A DNA stretch of 51,075 nt, taken from Elusimicrobiota bacterium (GTDB lineage: Bacteria > Elusimicrobiota > Elusimicrobia > JACQPE01). The stretch lies in NCBI GenBank assembly GCA_016180815.1, contig JACPAN010000018.1, forward strand, positions 1-51,075. Reading direction: 5' to 3'. Both the position numbers and the translations under genes were made by a program. Positions within the stretch are counted from its first letter, which is position 1. Every line of letters starts with the position of its first letter. The notes under the pieces were generated by a model that saw nothing but the letters and a program-made list of their open reading frames with translations, searched no databases and was not told where the DNA came from. Shown here piece after piece: positions 1 through 8,748 of this stretch.

Positions 1-142
1 CCGCGGCGGCGGCGGCCTCGATCATTTTAGCGGCTACGTCCGCGTCGCCGCCGTGATTAACTCCCAATTCGGCGATGATAAAAGCGGGCTGTCCGGCGCC
101 TATGGTTTTATTTTTTATCCTAACAATGTTTTGAAACGTCAT
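1..142 (-). CDS. N-acetylneuraminate/pseudaminate synthase family protein, N-terminal part (cut by window edge)
   Basis: Only the first 47 codons lie in the window. The reading begins at ATG (140-142) after a GAGGTG ribosome site and contains the motif IIAELGVNHGGD, typical of the start of the NeuB/PseI/SpsE family, which condenses phosphoenolpyruvate with a hexosamine to make nonulosonic (sialic-like) acids. Its ATG overlaps the TGA of the PseG-like gene by 4 bases, so the two are translationally coupled. The partner PseG makes a pseudaminate-type synthase the most likely version, but NeuB and LegI share this N-terminus. The call rests on a short fragment. Confidence 0.8.
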   Translation of the reverse strand, partial: MTFQNIVRIKNKTIGAGQPAFIIAELGVNHGGDADVAAKMIEAAAAA

Positions 143-1170
143 TTGACACCTCGAGAATTTAAACTGCGATCCATTAAAACTTTCGCCACCCGTCCGGCGC
201 CGGTGCCGTCGACAAGATTTAGGCCGTTGATGGACAACGTGGCCCTCATGTCCTTATCGGCGATGAATTTAGCCATTGAAGAAACAATTTCCTCTTGGAA
301 TAAACGATCGTACCGGCCGGCATAAAATGCCGCCTTCTCGCCGTGGACAAACCGGCCGATTCTGTCTTGGTGTTCATCAAGCGCCAAAAGAAGCGTGGGC
401 AAACCAAGACACATCCTTTCCCACATGGAAACGCCGATGAGTCCCACGGCCCAATCGGCTTCCAAGATAAATTGTTCCATCCGCTGCACATTTTTTTCGA
501 TCCGGTAACGATGTTTCGCAGAACGGCAGGCTTCGGTAATTTGAGCGGCATGGCGATTATGGGGCCCGAGCACAAGCGTCACATCCAGCGGACCCGCATG
601 ATCGAGCCGCTCTAACGCCTGGACGATAATCGTCGTCAAATTTCTTGTATCTGAACCGCCCAAACTCACCAAAACGCGCGTTGCCCGGGAGCAATCCCTA
701 TGAACACCCGCATCCCGCAATAGCCGGAACTCCTCGCGCAAAAGCGTGTACGACGGTCCAAGCAGCAGATGGGCGCGATCGGAAATTTTGCCGCGATACT
801 CCGCATCCGTATAGCCCGCGTTTTGATTCAAAATAATATCGGCCATCTCATTGCCCAACGCCTGATCGTCCATCACCATAAAACAAGAAGTCGCGCCGCG
901 TAAAAGGCGATACTGCGGGACGCTAAAATCATAGCCATCCATAATCACGGCGGACCAGTGCGACCCGCCCACGGCTTCAGGAGCGATTACTTTAACTCCG
1001 CTTTGGGTTAGGACCTCTTTCCAATGGCCCTGGTCGCCGCTTAACGCAAAAACAACATCGGCCCGGCCGCCGATGGCTTGCGCCAAGGCCCGGCACCGGC
1101 TGACGTGCCCGGACCCGACCTCCGCCGATGCCGCGACAAAAAAAACGAAATTTGGAATTTCCCTGCTCAT
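139..1170 (-). CDS. pseG: PseG-like UDP-sugar hydrolase (nonulosonate pathway)
   Basis: 343 residues. The N-terminus holds GSGHVSRC, the GHxxR-type motif of PseG and related GT-B fold enzymes, which release the nucleotide from a UDP-2,4-diacetamido-trideoxyhexose just before the NeuB/PseI condensation. A GGSDTRN segment near residue 170 and the ILEADWAVGLIGVSMWE stretch match the nucleotide-binding C-terminal half of the GT-B fold. It sits directly before the NeuB/PseI-type gene with an ATGA overlap, which supports the pathway. The earlier pathway genes (PseB, PseC, PseH types) are not visible here, so the exact sugar is open. Confidence 0.72.
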   Translation of the reverse strand: MSREIPNFVFFVAASAEVGSGHVSRCRALAQAIGGRADVVFALSGDQGHWKEVLTQSGVKVIAPEAVGGSHWSAVIMDGYDFSVPQYRLLRGATSCFMVMDDQALGNEMADIILNQNAGYTDAEYRGKISDRAHLLLGPSYTLLREEFRLLRDAGVHRDCSRATRVLVSLGGSDTRNLTTIIVQALERLDHAGPLDVTLVLGPHNRHAAQITEACRSAKHRYRIEKNVQRMEQFILEADWAVGLIGVSMWERMCLGLPTLLLALDEHQDRIGRFVHGEKAAFYAGRYDRLFQEEIVSSMAKFIADKDMRATLSINGLNLVDGTGAGRVAKVLMDRSLNSRGVK

Positions 1171-1191
1171 TAGACTATTCGCGATAATTAT

Positions 1192-2226
1192 TCAGCAGCA
1201 CGCGCCGATCTTAAAATACGGTTCCCATTCCTTAACGGCGCTAAACCCTTCGCCAAAATCCATCAACTCGCCCTGAAACCGGCAGAACCGTCCTAAGCGT
1301 ACAGGCTGCGGTTCCCTCACCGATAAACATCCCAGCGCCAGCATCAACGACCACTCAACATCTTTAAAACCGCAAGCCGCCCGGGCCGCGGCGAGGCTGG
1401 AAAAACGCGGGTTAATTTCCAGCAATTTAACTCCCATGGCCCCCTTGCGCACCTGTATATTGACACTGCCGCTGATTTTTATCGACTTAGCGATATTGAG
1501 GGCATAAGCTAAAACATCCTCATCATCACTAAGTTCGGCGTACCAAGAATTTCCTCCGGGACCCAATGAACGGCGGAACGCGACGGCCTGAATAAATTCA
1601 GGAGAGCTGAAAACCCCGACTGAAAATTCTCCCTCTTTGTCGTCGACGTAAGCCTGTACCACGGGAGCTTGGAATTGAGCGATCTGCTGATCCAAGGCGG
1701 AGCGGTTTTCGATGACGCTGACCCGGCGGGATCCGCTGGAGCGGCGTTCCTTGATGACGAGAGGAAAGCCATAACGGACGATAAAATCATTAAGCTGACG
1801 CGGGTCGGCCCCGTCGGCAAAGGGAGCTACGTCAACATGCCGCGCCAAATTTCTAAAACACTCTAATTTATCCCCATGGATTTTGACGAAATCTCCATTT
1901 TGGGCGATAACGGGAATTTTCGAAGGCAATATCGGCGGCCCCGCCGGATTGAGGCCGGAAAGCGCGAAAATCTCCGGTTCGCTTGCGGGGATCACCGCGT
2001 CAACGCCGGCGGCCACGGATAAATCATTGAGAATTTGAATATAGTTCTCATCGCCGGCGGCGGGAACCTTATAGAACCGGTCGACGAAAGCGCGCCCCGC
2101 ATGGCTTTCGCTCATATCGCATCCATAAAGCTCCATAGCTGGAGAGGCCAATCTTAAAGCCTTTGCGACCGCCTGCCCTAAATCAGCGCCAACCGCGGTT
2201 ATTAAAACTGAGATCGATTTATTCAT
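1192..2226 (-). CDS. CarB-like ATP-grasp ligase
   Basis: 344 residues. An N-terminal Rossmann-like pre-ATP-grasp part (ISVLITAVGADLGQAVAKAL) is followed by an ATP-grasp domain: HGDKLECFRNL, the Lys-bearing FPLVIKERRSSGSRRV loop, and the metal-binding LLEINPRFSS near residue 270. It resembles the ATP-grasp ligases related to carbamoyl-phosphate synthase large chains found in capsule and glycan clusters. It probably joins a carboxylate to an amine, perhaps an amino acid or amino sugar on the glycan; the substrate cannot be read from the sequence. It overlaps the metallophosphoesterase gene by 4 bases and precedes the PseG-like gene by 21 bases. Confidence 0.75.
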   Translation of the reverse strand: MNKSISVLITAVGADLGQAVAKALRLASPAMELYGCDMSESHAGRAFVDRFYKVPAAGDENYIQILNDLSVAAGVDAVIPASEPEIFALSGLNPAGPPILPSKIPVIAQNGDFVKIHGDKLECFRNLARHVDVAPFADGADPRQLNDFIVRYGFPLVIKERRSSGSRRVSVIENRSALDQQIAQFQAPVVQAYVDDKEGEFSVGVFSSPEFIQAVAFRRSLGPGGNSWYAELSDDEDVLAYALNIAKSIKISGSVNIQVRKGAMGVKLLEINPRFSSLAAARAACGFKDVEWSLMLALGCLSVREPQPVRLGRFCRFQGELMDFGEGFSAVKEWEPYFKIGACC

Positions 2227-2912
2227 GTCCTGGAAAAAATATCACAAAGATACGGAATAGCCGCATTATGTTGACGCGCGTCCTCAATTAATTCGGCGGG
2301 GTCAAAGGGCACTCTGAAAATTTCCGCTTTATCAGACTCAACATCCACCGTCGCATAGGATGCCGAATTGCCGATATCCCTTGGTTGTCCCACCGATCCG
2401 GGATTAATGATTAATTTATCCCCGTGCCGCTTGATAAAAGGATAATGCGTCTGTCCCATCGCGATAACGCCGGAAGAAACCTCGTTGAAGCGGTCCCATC
2501 CCTTAAAGTCCGGATAAACGCGGCCTCCCAAAGGATCCCACGGCGCGCCATGAAAACAGGCCACGCCCGCGCCTAATTCCAAATTTTGTGATACCGGCCA
2601 CGACTTCACGAGAGCTAGCGTCTCCTCGGACGCGCGCGATAAACTCCGGCTTAATGCCGAACCATACTTATCCCGGTAAGATTGCGGCGGCACCGATGCT
2701 TGAGACGCGCAATCAAGAAAAATCTGATCATGGTTGCCCCGGACGCCGACGATTCTTTTATCCCATAATGATACGCATTCTTCCACGAAAGGATAATGCC
2801 CGCATAAATCGCCAAGAAATAAAATCCGGTCAACTTCGTTAAGCAAAACATTCAACACGCGCTTAAAGGCCAAATGATTGCCGTGAATATCGGCGATCAG
2901 TCCCAGCTTCAT
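2223..2912 (-). CDS. YfcE/MJ0936-type metallophosphoesterase
   Basis: 229 residues. All calcineurin-like phosphoesterase motifs are present in order: DIHGN near the N-terminus, GDLCGH, GNHDQ, CFHGAPWD, GQTHYP and the NPGSVGQPRD motif typical of the YfcE/MJ0936 class. These give a dinuclear metal site that hydrolyses phosphomonoesters or phosphodiesters. Its place inside the glycan operon, with ATGA overlaps to both neighbours, suggests it removes a phosphate from a sugar or carrier intermediate. The true substrate is unknown. Confidence 0.85.
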   Translation of the reverse strand: MKLGLIADIHGNHLAFKRVLNVLLNEVDRILFLGDLCGHYPFVEECVSLWDKRIVGVRGNHDQIFLDCASQASVPPQSYRDKYGSALSRSLSRASEETLALVKSWPVSQNLELGAGVACFHGAPWDPLGGRVYPDFKGWDRFNEVSSGVIAMGQTHYPFIKRHGDKLIINPGSVGQPRDIGNSASYATVDVESDKAEIFRVPFDPAELIEDARQHNAAIPYLCDIFSRT

Positions 2913-3805
2913 GATAAGCTAACAACCCCTTGCTTAGCCCAATCGGGGATATCCGACCATAGATGGGACATATTGTCGGAAAACGATCTTACCCATGGAC
3001 TTAATTGGGAACTGGGCGAATACACGATCTTGTCCTCCGTTGCGGCGTCATCGCTCCACTCCACTTCAAGCCGTGAGCCGGGCAACATTTTCAAGGTTCG
3101 CACGAACGCGGCCATATCGACCGTTTCGAAAGAAGCTCCCATAAACAATCCGGACATCGCATGAACGCCCGTCTCCAGAAGGCAACGGCTCGCGTCATAG
3201 GCTGAAATATAATTTCTTTTGCTATCGCGGCGCGCCGTGGTTTTGCCGCCTGCCTGCGGGCCGTTTAAAGCCAGTAATAATAACCTGTTCCAAAACAACG
3301 TGGGCTTCTCTTGCCAGCCAAAAATGCCGGCCAGACGGATCATGGCGGTTTTTTCAGGTTCCAATAAAAGCCGCCAAGCATGCTCGGCGGCTAATTTACC
3401 CAAGCCATAAAAAGAACCCGGCTGAGGAGGCGTTTCCAAATCAACTTCCGGGCCCAGCATATACACATTAACTCCGCCCGCCAACACGCAAAAACCAACG
3501 TTAGCCGCCCGCGCCCATTGAGCGGCGTTAACGGCCATGGCCGCGTTAATAAAGAATCCATCGGGAGTATTCCAATCAACCCATGCGGCCGCGTGAATTA
3601 AAACCGCGTTTCCAGGATTGGATAGATTAATCGTCTTGCGCAATTTCTCATCAGCGCCGCCGGCTCCCAAATCCAAACCGCCGGCACGGGGAGACTTAAT
3701 GGGAATGATAACGGCATCCGGATATAATTTTCCGCAAGTTTTTACTAACTCCCGTCCCAGAAAACCCGAAGCGCCCGTAATAATAATTTCCAAGGTCCGG
3801 CTCAT
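2909..3805 (-). CDS. NAD(P)-dependent sugar epimerase/reductase (SDR family)
   Basis: 298 residues from ATG at 3803-3805, chosen because the protein then begins MSRTLEIIITGASGFLGREL, an extended-SDR start with GxxGxxG nucleotide site, and because this ATG overlaps the carbamoyltransferase stop by 4 bases. A longer in-frame reading to 3901 lies inside the neighbour. The catalytic segment is FYGLGKLAAEH, giving the YxxxK pair. Relatives act on nucleotide sugars as epimerases, dehydratases or RmlD-type reductases. Which reaction occurs here cannot be told. Confidence 0.82.
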   Translation of the reverse strand: MSRTLEIIITGASGFLGRELVKTCGKLYPDAVIIPIKSPRAGGLDLGAGGADEKLRKTINLSNPGNAVLIHAAAWVDWNTPDGFFINAAMAVNAAQWARAANVGFCVLAGGVNVYMLGPEVDLETPPQPGSFYGLGKLAAEHAWRLLLEPEKTAMIRLAGIFGWQEKPTLFWNRLLLLALNGPQAGGKTTARRDSKRNYISAYDASRCLLETGVHAMSGLFMGASFETVDMAAFVRTLKMLPGSRLEVEWSDDAATEDKIVYSPSSQLSPWVRSFSDNMSHLWSDIPDWAKQGVVSLS

Positions 3806-5610
3806 GATATGCCGACAGGCCTCTCCACTTTGGCTAATTTGCGCCCGGCGGCGTCTCGGTCCACATCGTTTAAACGCTTCGAGGATTTCCGAGAAACCCA
3901 ATAATTTTCTATCACTAGAGCGTCGACACCGCAGGAGGAGAAGGTCTTAATCGCTTCCCGGGGAGTGCAGACGACAGGTTCTTGGATATTAAAAGAGGTA
4001 TTTAAAAGCACGGGAACTCCGGTTAATTTTTCAAAGTGATCCAAAAGCTTCCAATACTTGGGATTGCTCGATGAATTAACCGTTTGCGGCCTGGCCGTGT
4101 TATCGACATGGGTGACGGCCGGGATCATATCGCGCTTTTCCCGGCGCACGGCAACGGCGATGGTCATGAAGGGAGCCTGCTGCTGAATTTCAAAATACTC
4201 AGAGGCTTTTTCTTCCTTCACGGAAGGCGCGAACGGCCTGAACAGTTCCCTTTTCTTGATCTTTTCGTTGATCACGTCGCGGATTGAATCGGACCGGGGA
4301 TCGGCCAGGAAAGAACGGTTGCCCAAAGCGCGTGGGCCGTATTCCATTTTTCCCTGGAACCAGGCGACGACCCCCCCTTCAGAAAGCAATTTGGCCGTGC
4401 GGGCAATGAGCGCGTCGGTTTCCATTTTTTCAACGGTAAAACCGCTATAGCCGGACGAGGCTTGAGCAATATCAGAATCCTGAAACTCCGGCCCATATTG
4501 AGCGTGCGTGAGCGGTTCGGGGCGTTTTCCCGTCAACCGCTGATAAAGCAACATCGCGGCTCCGAGCGCCCCGCCCGCATCGTGGGGCACGGGCGGCACA
4601 TAAATTTCCTCAAAAATGCCCTCGCTCAAAATTTTCCCATTGGCCTTGCAGTTAAGCCCGCAGCCGCCCGCAATGGAAAGTCTGCTCATGCCGGTCCTTT
4701 GGCGCAGCTCCTTGGACATGCCTAAGACGACGTCCTCAAAAGCCTGCTGAGCGGAAGCGGCGATATCCCGATGACGATCATTGAATTCAACCGTTTCACT
4801 GAGTTCCCTGGGCGGGCCGAAATGCCTTGTAAAAGAGCCTTGGAAATCTCCTTTTAGGGCAAGGATATAGTTCAACGCCGACGTATTGAGGCGATAGCGG
4901 CCGCCCGGTGAAGAGACCAAAAAATTCTCTCGTATCCATTTAGAGCCCGAGGGATCGCCATAGGGGCTTAAACCCATCATCTTGTATTCGCCATCGAGCA
5001 TTTTAAACCCAAGATAACCCGTCACCGAAGAATAGTAGTGCCCAAGCGAATGCGGCAATAAATGCTCATCGATTTTTTCCATTGAGGATCCACGCCCGAC
5101 CGCCCAGGTCGTGCAAGCCGCTTCACCGGCTCCGTCCATAATCAAAATCGCGCTGTCTTGGAATGAAGAAGCGTAAAAACAGCTGGCCATGTGGCAACTA
5201 TGGTGGTCCAAAAAATGGACGTTTTTCGGAGTCGCGCCGAAACGCTTTGTTAAATTCCCTTTTGCCTGAAAGAGGCTCATCCAGCCGGAATCCTCGCCGC
5301 GGGCATCCGTAAAAACAGTCACTGCTCGCTGGGCCATCCGAACGAAAAATCGGGGATCTAAAAGAAGGGTTTTAATCAGAAGCTTGGCCCGGTGGCCCAA
5401 TTGAAAAGGGTTCCAGTAAACGGCAACATGATCAATGTCGGCCAATGTCAATCCGCGCGTTCCCAAAACAAATTCAATGGCGCGATAAGGCAACCCCCCG
5501 TCATGCTTAATGCGGGAAAACCGCTCCTCTTCCGCTGCAGCGACGACCCGGCCGTCTTCCATTAAAACAGCCGCCGACTCAGTCATGGTCGAGAGCCCCA
5601 AAATATACAT
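3802..5610 (-). CDS. NodU/CmcH-family carbamoyltransferase
   Basis: 602 residues from ATG at 5608-5610, where the protein begins MYILGLSTMTESAAVLMEDG, the usual start of the family. Features in order: EEERFSRIKHDGG, LDHHSCHMASCFYASSF (metal-binding His residues), MDGAGE, GEYKMMGLSPYGDP, AGGCGLNCKANG, and the C-terminal YrdC-like half with MEYGPRALGNRSFLADPR and LLNTSFN. The family moves the carbamoyl group from carbamoyl phosphate, through an adenylate, to a hydroxyl on a sugar or antibiotic. The carAB genes, which make the donor, lie close upstream. It likely decorates the glycan made by this operon. Confidence 0.92.
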   Translation of the reverse strand: MYILGLSTMTESAAVLMEDGRVVAAAEEERFSRIKHDGGLPYRAIEFVLGTRGLTLADIDHVAVYWNPFQLGHRAKLLIKTLLLDPRFFVRMAQRAVTVFTDARGEDSGWMSLFQAKGNLTKRFGATPKNVHFLDHHSCHMASCFYASSFQDSAILIMDGAGEAACTTWAVGRGSSMEKIDEHLLPHSLGHYYSSVTGYLGFKMLDGEYKMMGLSPYGDPSGSKWIRENFLVSSPGGRYRLNTSALNYILALKGDFQGSFTRHFGPPRELSETVEFNDRHRDIAASAQQAFEDVVLGMSKELRQRTGMSRLSIAGGCGLNCKANGKILSEGIFEEIYVPPVPHDAGGALGAAMLLYQRLTGKRPEPLTHAQYGPEFQDSDIAQASSGYSGFTVEKMETDALIARTAKLLSEGGVVAWFQGKMEYGPRALGNRSFLADPRSDSIRDVINEKIKKRELFRPFAPSVKEEKASEYFEIQQQAPFMTIAVAVRREKRDMIPAVTHVDNTARPQTVNSSSNPKYWKLLDHFEKLTGVPVLLNTSFNIQEPVVCTPREAIKTFSSCGVDALVIENYWVSRKSSKRLNDVDRDAAGRKLAKVERPVGIS

Positions 5611-5627
5611 CTGTCTTTTAATCTCCG

Positions 5628-6464
5628 TTAATTGGATAGAACGGATTCCACCGGACAAAAATCATAATCCTCGGCAAGCTTAAGCAATTTCTCGCCGGCG
5701 CTGCTGCGGCCCATGCGGCGCATTTTATCGCCGGCCCGATGCAAGGCATAGCCGACCCCCATCGGGTACGCCAAGGGGGCAGCGGCAGGGTCAATGTCAT
5801 AGGGGTGCAGATACACCATAGGGATAAATCCGAGCGTTTCGGCCCTCGCTAATAACCGGCGAATAATAAACAAAGGGAGCAAACGAAAATAAGTTCCCCC
5901 GATCACCGTAAGCCTCTTGGGGCCAAACCCGATGGAAGGCAAAGGCACTTCCACCAACGTGCCGCCGGCCCCGGTAACAGCGACGGTGCCTCGTTGACCA
6001 TCCGGCATTAAACGGATTCGCCTGGAACTATCCACTTTGAAGCCGCAAGCGGACAACATTTCGCCAAACCAGGGGTCGCAACCATCGCTGCTGAAATGCG
6101 GCGCCCTGAATGAAACAACGGGCCGGCCCGTAACATCTTCAAGCGCGCGTTTGGCCCGCGTAATATCCAGTCGAAACCGCTGGGGGCCCAGTTGCCAAAT
6201 GCGCATATGCTCATGCCCATGGCAGCCGACACGGTGCTTGGCGGTAATTAAACTCCAAACGGAGGATCGAAGCTCGGCGGCCAACCGGCCAACGGAAAAA
6301 AAAGTCGCGCTGGCTCCGCAGGTATCGAAAAGCTCTAAAAGCATAAGCAATTGGCGCTCGATCTCTTCGGGATTGGGAGGCGGGTAGTTTCCCAAATGAT
6401 CATGCAATTGCTGGCGCCGGTAGTCTTCAAAGTCTACGGTTAAGAACGCTTTTCTTTTAGGCAT
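5628..6464 (-). CDS. Polysaccharide deacetylase (NodB-like)
   Basis: 278 residues. It begins MPKRKAFLTVDFEDYRRQQL, carrying the catalytic and metal-binding Asp (TVDFEDY), then ATFFSVGRLA, VGCHGHEHMRIW (metal His pair) and RAPHFSSDG. The C-terminal IGGTYFRLLP and MVYLHPYDIDP resemble the exopolysaccharide-associated deacetylases of the XrtA/PEP-CTERM type. It removes N-acetyl groups from an amino sugar in a glycan or lipid-linked intermediate. No signal peptide is seen, so it may act in the cytosol on a precursor. Confidence 0.87.
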   Translation of the reverse strand: MPKRKAFLTVDFEDYRRQQLHDHLGNYPPPNPEEIERQLLMLLELFDTCGASATFFSVGRLAAELRSSVWSLITAKHRVGCHGHEHMRIWQLGPQRFRLDITRAKRALEDVTGRPVVSFRAPHFSSDGCDPWFGEMLSACGFKVDSSRRIRLMPDGQRGTVAVTGAGGTLVEVPLPSIGFGPKRLTVIGGTYFRLLPLFIIRRLLARAETLGFIPMVYLHPYDIDPAAAPLAYPMGVGYALHRAGDKMRRMGRSSAGEKLLKLAEDYDFCPVESVLSN

Positions 6465-6474
6465 AACGAAACGT

Positions 6475-7185
6475 TCAGGCTGGGTGACATTCGATGGTCA
6501 TGACAACGTGCGGGTTCCACCAGAATGTCTCAAAACCGATCAATCGAAAATAAGAGTATCTTCTCATACTGGACAACACCGTTTCCGCATCTAAAGGGAT
6601 TGAGTTGAATCCCAGGGTGAGCATGCCGCCCGGTCTCAGCAAGGACTTCTCGACGATTTGCCCGAAAAGTTTGTCCAACAAAAATACGATGCGGCGATCA
6701 TAGTAGGGAAGATTCCACCAAATCGCATCATAACGCCCCTCAACCCGGTCTAAAACATCTGAATGAAACAATTCCAACGGCGCGGAATTCATTGAAGCGA
6801 CTTTCCGGGAGCTGGTAATTTCATCCTCAAAAATAGAGGAGCCGGAAATAGATAATTCTGGAAAACGCTTTTTTAAGTAAATGCCCAAAATACCGTACCC
6901 GCCGACGCCGATCTCATGAACGCGCCGCCAAGAATGCCGCGCAGCCAAATGTTTCAGCCTGCGGCCGAGCAACAGAGTGGTCACATCTCCATAAGTAAGG
7001 ACATATCCTTTCGCTTGATACTGGATCGGGGGCACCTGTATTCCAAAAATTCTCGGTATGAATTTATTTTTGAAAAACAGCCGATGAAACCATCCCTTCA
7101 AACGGGATTTATTAAGGCCGGCATAGCGCTTGGCATGCGCCCTCTGTTTAAGGAGCCTAAGATCAGAATCTAAGGTTTGCGTCAT
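6475..7185 (-). CDS. SAM-dependent methyltransferase of the glycan operon
   Basis: 236 residues. A class I fold is suggested by VHEIGVGGYGILGIYL (SAM motif I, near residue 90) and IWWNLPYYDRR, which resembles the (D/N)PPY motif of N-methyltransferases such as HemK, with WWN in front. The N-terminus is basic and lacks a known domain. The LRPGGMLTLGFNS segment is the usual post-motif III strand. In this operon it may methylate an amino sugar or an amino acid side group, but the substrate is unknown. No strong ribosome site is visible before the ATG at 7183-7185. Confidence 0.72.
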   Translation of the reverse strand: MTQTLDSDLRLLKQRAHAKRYAGLNKSRLKGWFHRLFFKNKFIPRIFGIQVPPIQYQAKGYVLTYGDVTTLLLGRRLKHLAARHSWRRVHEIGVGGYGILGIYLKKRFPELSISGSSIFEDEITSSRKVASMNSAPLELFHSDVLDRVEGRYDAIWWNLPYYDRRIVFLLDKLFGQIVEKSLLRPGGMLTLGFNSIPLDAETVLSSMRRYSYFRLIGFETFWWNPHVVMTIECHPA

Positions 7186-7212
7186 TAATCGCCATTGATC
7201 TGCGGAGATCGC

Positions 7213-8637
7213 CTAAGCTTTGATGATTTTCTCCCGGCCGGCTTTTACGTGGCTGGTGGCGTTGCGCGTGTCGATGATCAGCTGCGAACATTCCACGATC
7301 TGCTCATAATCGAAACAGCCGTGATCGGTGATAATCATCACCACGTCCATCTCTCTTAATAAGCTCTCGCTTAACGGCAAAGATTCCATGGTCAATTGAT
7401 AATGCCGCAAATTGCCGAACGAGGGAATATGTGGGTCGCTGTAAGCAACACGGGCTTCGTATCTCATGAGAAGCTCAATAACTTTCAGCGCAGGTGATTC
7501 ACGAATATCTCCGACGTCTTTTTTGTAAGAAACACCCAAAACCAAAACTTTGGCGTCCTTGATGCTGCGGCCCCGCTTATTGAGCGCTTCAACGGTTTTA
7601 GCCACGACGTATTGCGGCATGCCTGAATTGATCTCGCCGGCCAGCTCAACGAAACGCGTCACCATGTCATATTCCCGGGCCTTCCAGGTCAAATAAAACG
7701 GGTCGACGGGAATGCAATGGCCCCCCAAGCCCGGACCGGGATAAAAAGGCATAAAACCGAACGGTTTCGTGGAAGCCGCGCTGATAACGTCCCAAATATC
7801 GATCCCCATCCGGTCGCAAAGAATTTTCAATTCGTTGACCAAGGCGATGTTAACGCACCGGAAAATATTTTCAAGAAGCTTGGTCATTTCCGCGGCTTCA
7901 GGAGAGGCGACCAGCACGACTCTTTCCACGATTTGTTCGTAAAACGTTCGCCCCACCCGTTGGCATTCGCTGGTCACGCCGCCCACAACTTTCGGAATCT
8001 GCGCCAAGGCGAATTTGCCGTTGCCCGGATTTTCCCGTTCAGGAGAAAAAACCAAATAAAAATCTTTCCCGGCTTTAAGCCCGGTTTTCTCGAACTGCGT
8101 CAACAGTACTTCGGAAGTTGTGCCCGGGTAGGTTGTGCTTTCCAGGGAAATAAACTGGCCCGGCCTCAACGTTGCTTTGATCGCAGCCATCGTATTAACG
8201 ATGTAGGAGAGATCCGGTTCCCGATACGGCGTCAACGGAGTAGGGACGCAGACCAGAATACAGTCCGCCTCGCCGAGACGCCCAAAATCTGCGGTCGCCA
8301 GAAGACGCTCTTGTTGAACCAGCTTGGCTATTAAATCGGACCCAATATGATTGATATAGCTTTGACCGCTGTTGAGCCGCTTGACCTTGTGCTCATCAAT
8401 ATCAAACCCAAGAACAGGAAAACCCATATCTGCGCAGCGGATCGCCAAAGGCAGCCCCACGTAACCCAAACCGATAATCCCGACAACGGCCTCGCGGGAT
8501 TTGATTTTTTCGAGAAGCTGCGAAGATTGATGCCGATCGCCCGATGCTATATCTATAGTCGTCGTTTGATTGCCAGACGGCGCGGCTTGTTGTGTTACTG
8601 AAGAACCAGGTTGTAATCCCACGTTTAACACCCCCAA
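7213..8637 (-). CDS. Nucleotide-sugar dehydrogenase (UDP-HexNAc/UDP-glucose 6-dehydrogenase family)
   Basis: 474 residues, first gene of the glycan operon. After a low-complexity head of about 45 residues comes VVGIIGLGYVGLPLAIRCAD (NAD site), then SLESTTYPGTT, SPERENPGN and the catalytic Cys in GGHCIPVDPFYL. The motif set fits the WecC/WbpA/TviB branch, which oxidises UDP-HexNAc to the uronic acid; UDP-glucose dehydrogenase is the alternative. The start is uncertain: the reading opens at TTG, and in-frame GTG codons follow at 8631 and 8622 within the unconserved head. Confidence 0.85.
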   Translation of the reverse strand: MGVLNVGLQPGSSVTQQAAPSGNQTTTIDIASGDRHQSSQLLEKIKSREAVVGIIGLGYVGLPLAIRCADMGFPVLGFDIDEHKVKRLNSGQSYINHIGSDLIAKLVQQERLLATADFGRLGEADCILVCVPTPLTPYREPDLSYIVNTMAAIKATLRPGQFISLESTTYPGTTSEVLLTQFEKTGLKAGKDFYLVFSPERENPGNGKFALAQIPKVVGGVTSECQRVGRTFYEQIVERVVLVASPEAAEMTKLLENIFRCVNIALVNELKILCDRMGIDIWDVISAASTKPFGFMPFYPGPGLGGHCIPVDPFYLTWKAREYDMVTRFVELAGEINSGMPQYVVAKTVEALNKRGRSIKDAKVLVLGVSYKKDVGDIRESPALKVIELLMRYEARVAYSDPHIPSFGNLRHYQLTMESLPLSESLLREMDVVMIITDHGCFDYEQIVECSQLIIDTRNATSHVKAGREKIIKA

Positions 8638-8693
8638 CTAATAAAAAAATTCTTATAAACGATTTAAATTCTCAATAAGGAATTAGGGTAAAG

Positions 8694-8702
8694 AGTATAA
8701 CA
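8694..8702 (-). promoter_or_regulatory. Extended -10 promoter for the glycan operon
   Basis: In the 111-base AT-rich gap between carB and the dehydrogenase gene, the minus strand reads TGTTATACT, an extended -10 element, with no good -35 hexamer at the usual spacing. It would start transcription about 50 bases before the first codon and drive the whole run of nine genes. Nothing else is clear in the gap beyond weak AT-rich palindromes. Confidence 0.45.
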
Positions 8703-8748
8703 AAAGCGATAGGTCCCGAAGGGCAGGATGGTTTAAATTAAACAAAAT

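Noticed and set aside
7717-8334. A 205-codon plus-strand open frame opposite the nucleotide-sugar dehydrogenase
   Set aside because: Antisense to well-conserved motifs of the dehydrogenase and with no recognisable domain.
7213-8637. A second intein, in the nucleotide-sugar dehydrogenase
   Set aside because: The catalytic and NAD motifs are at normal spacing, and the extra residues are a low-complexity head.
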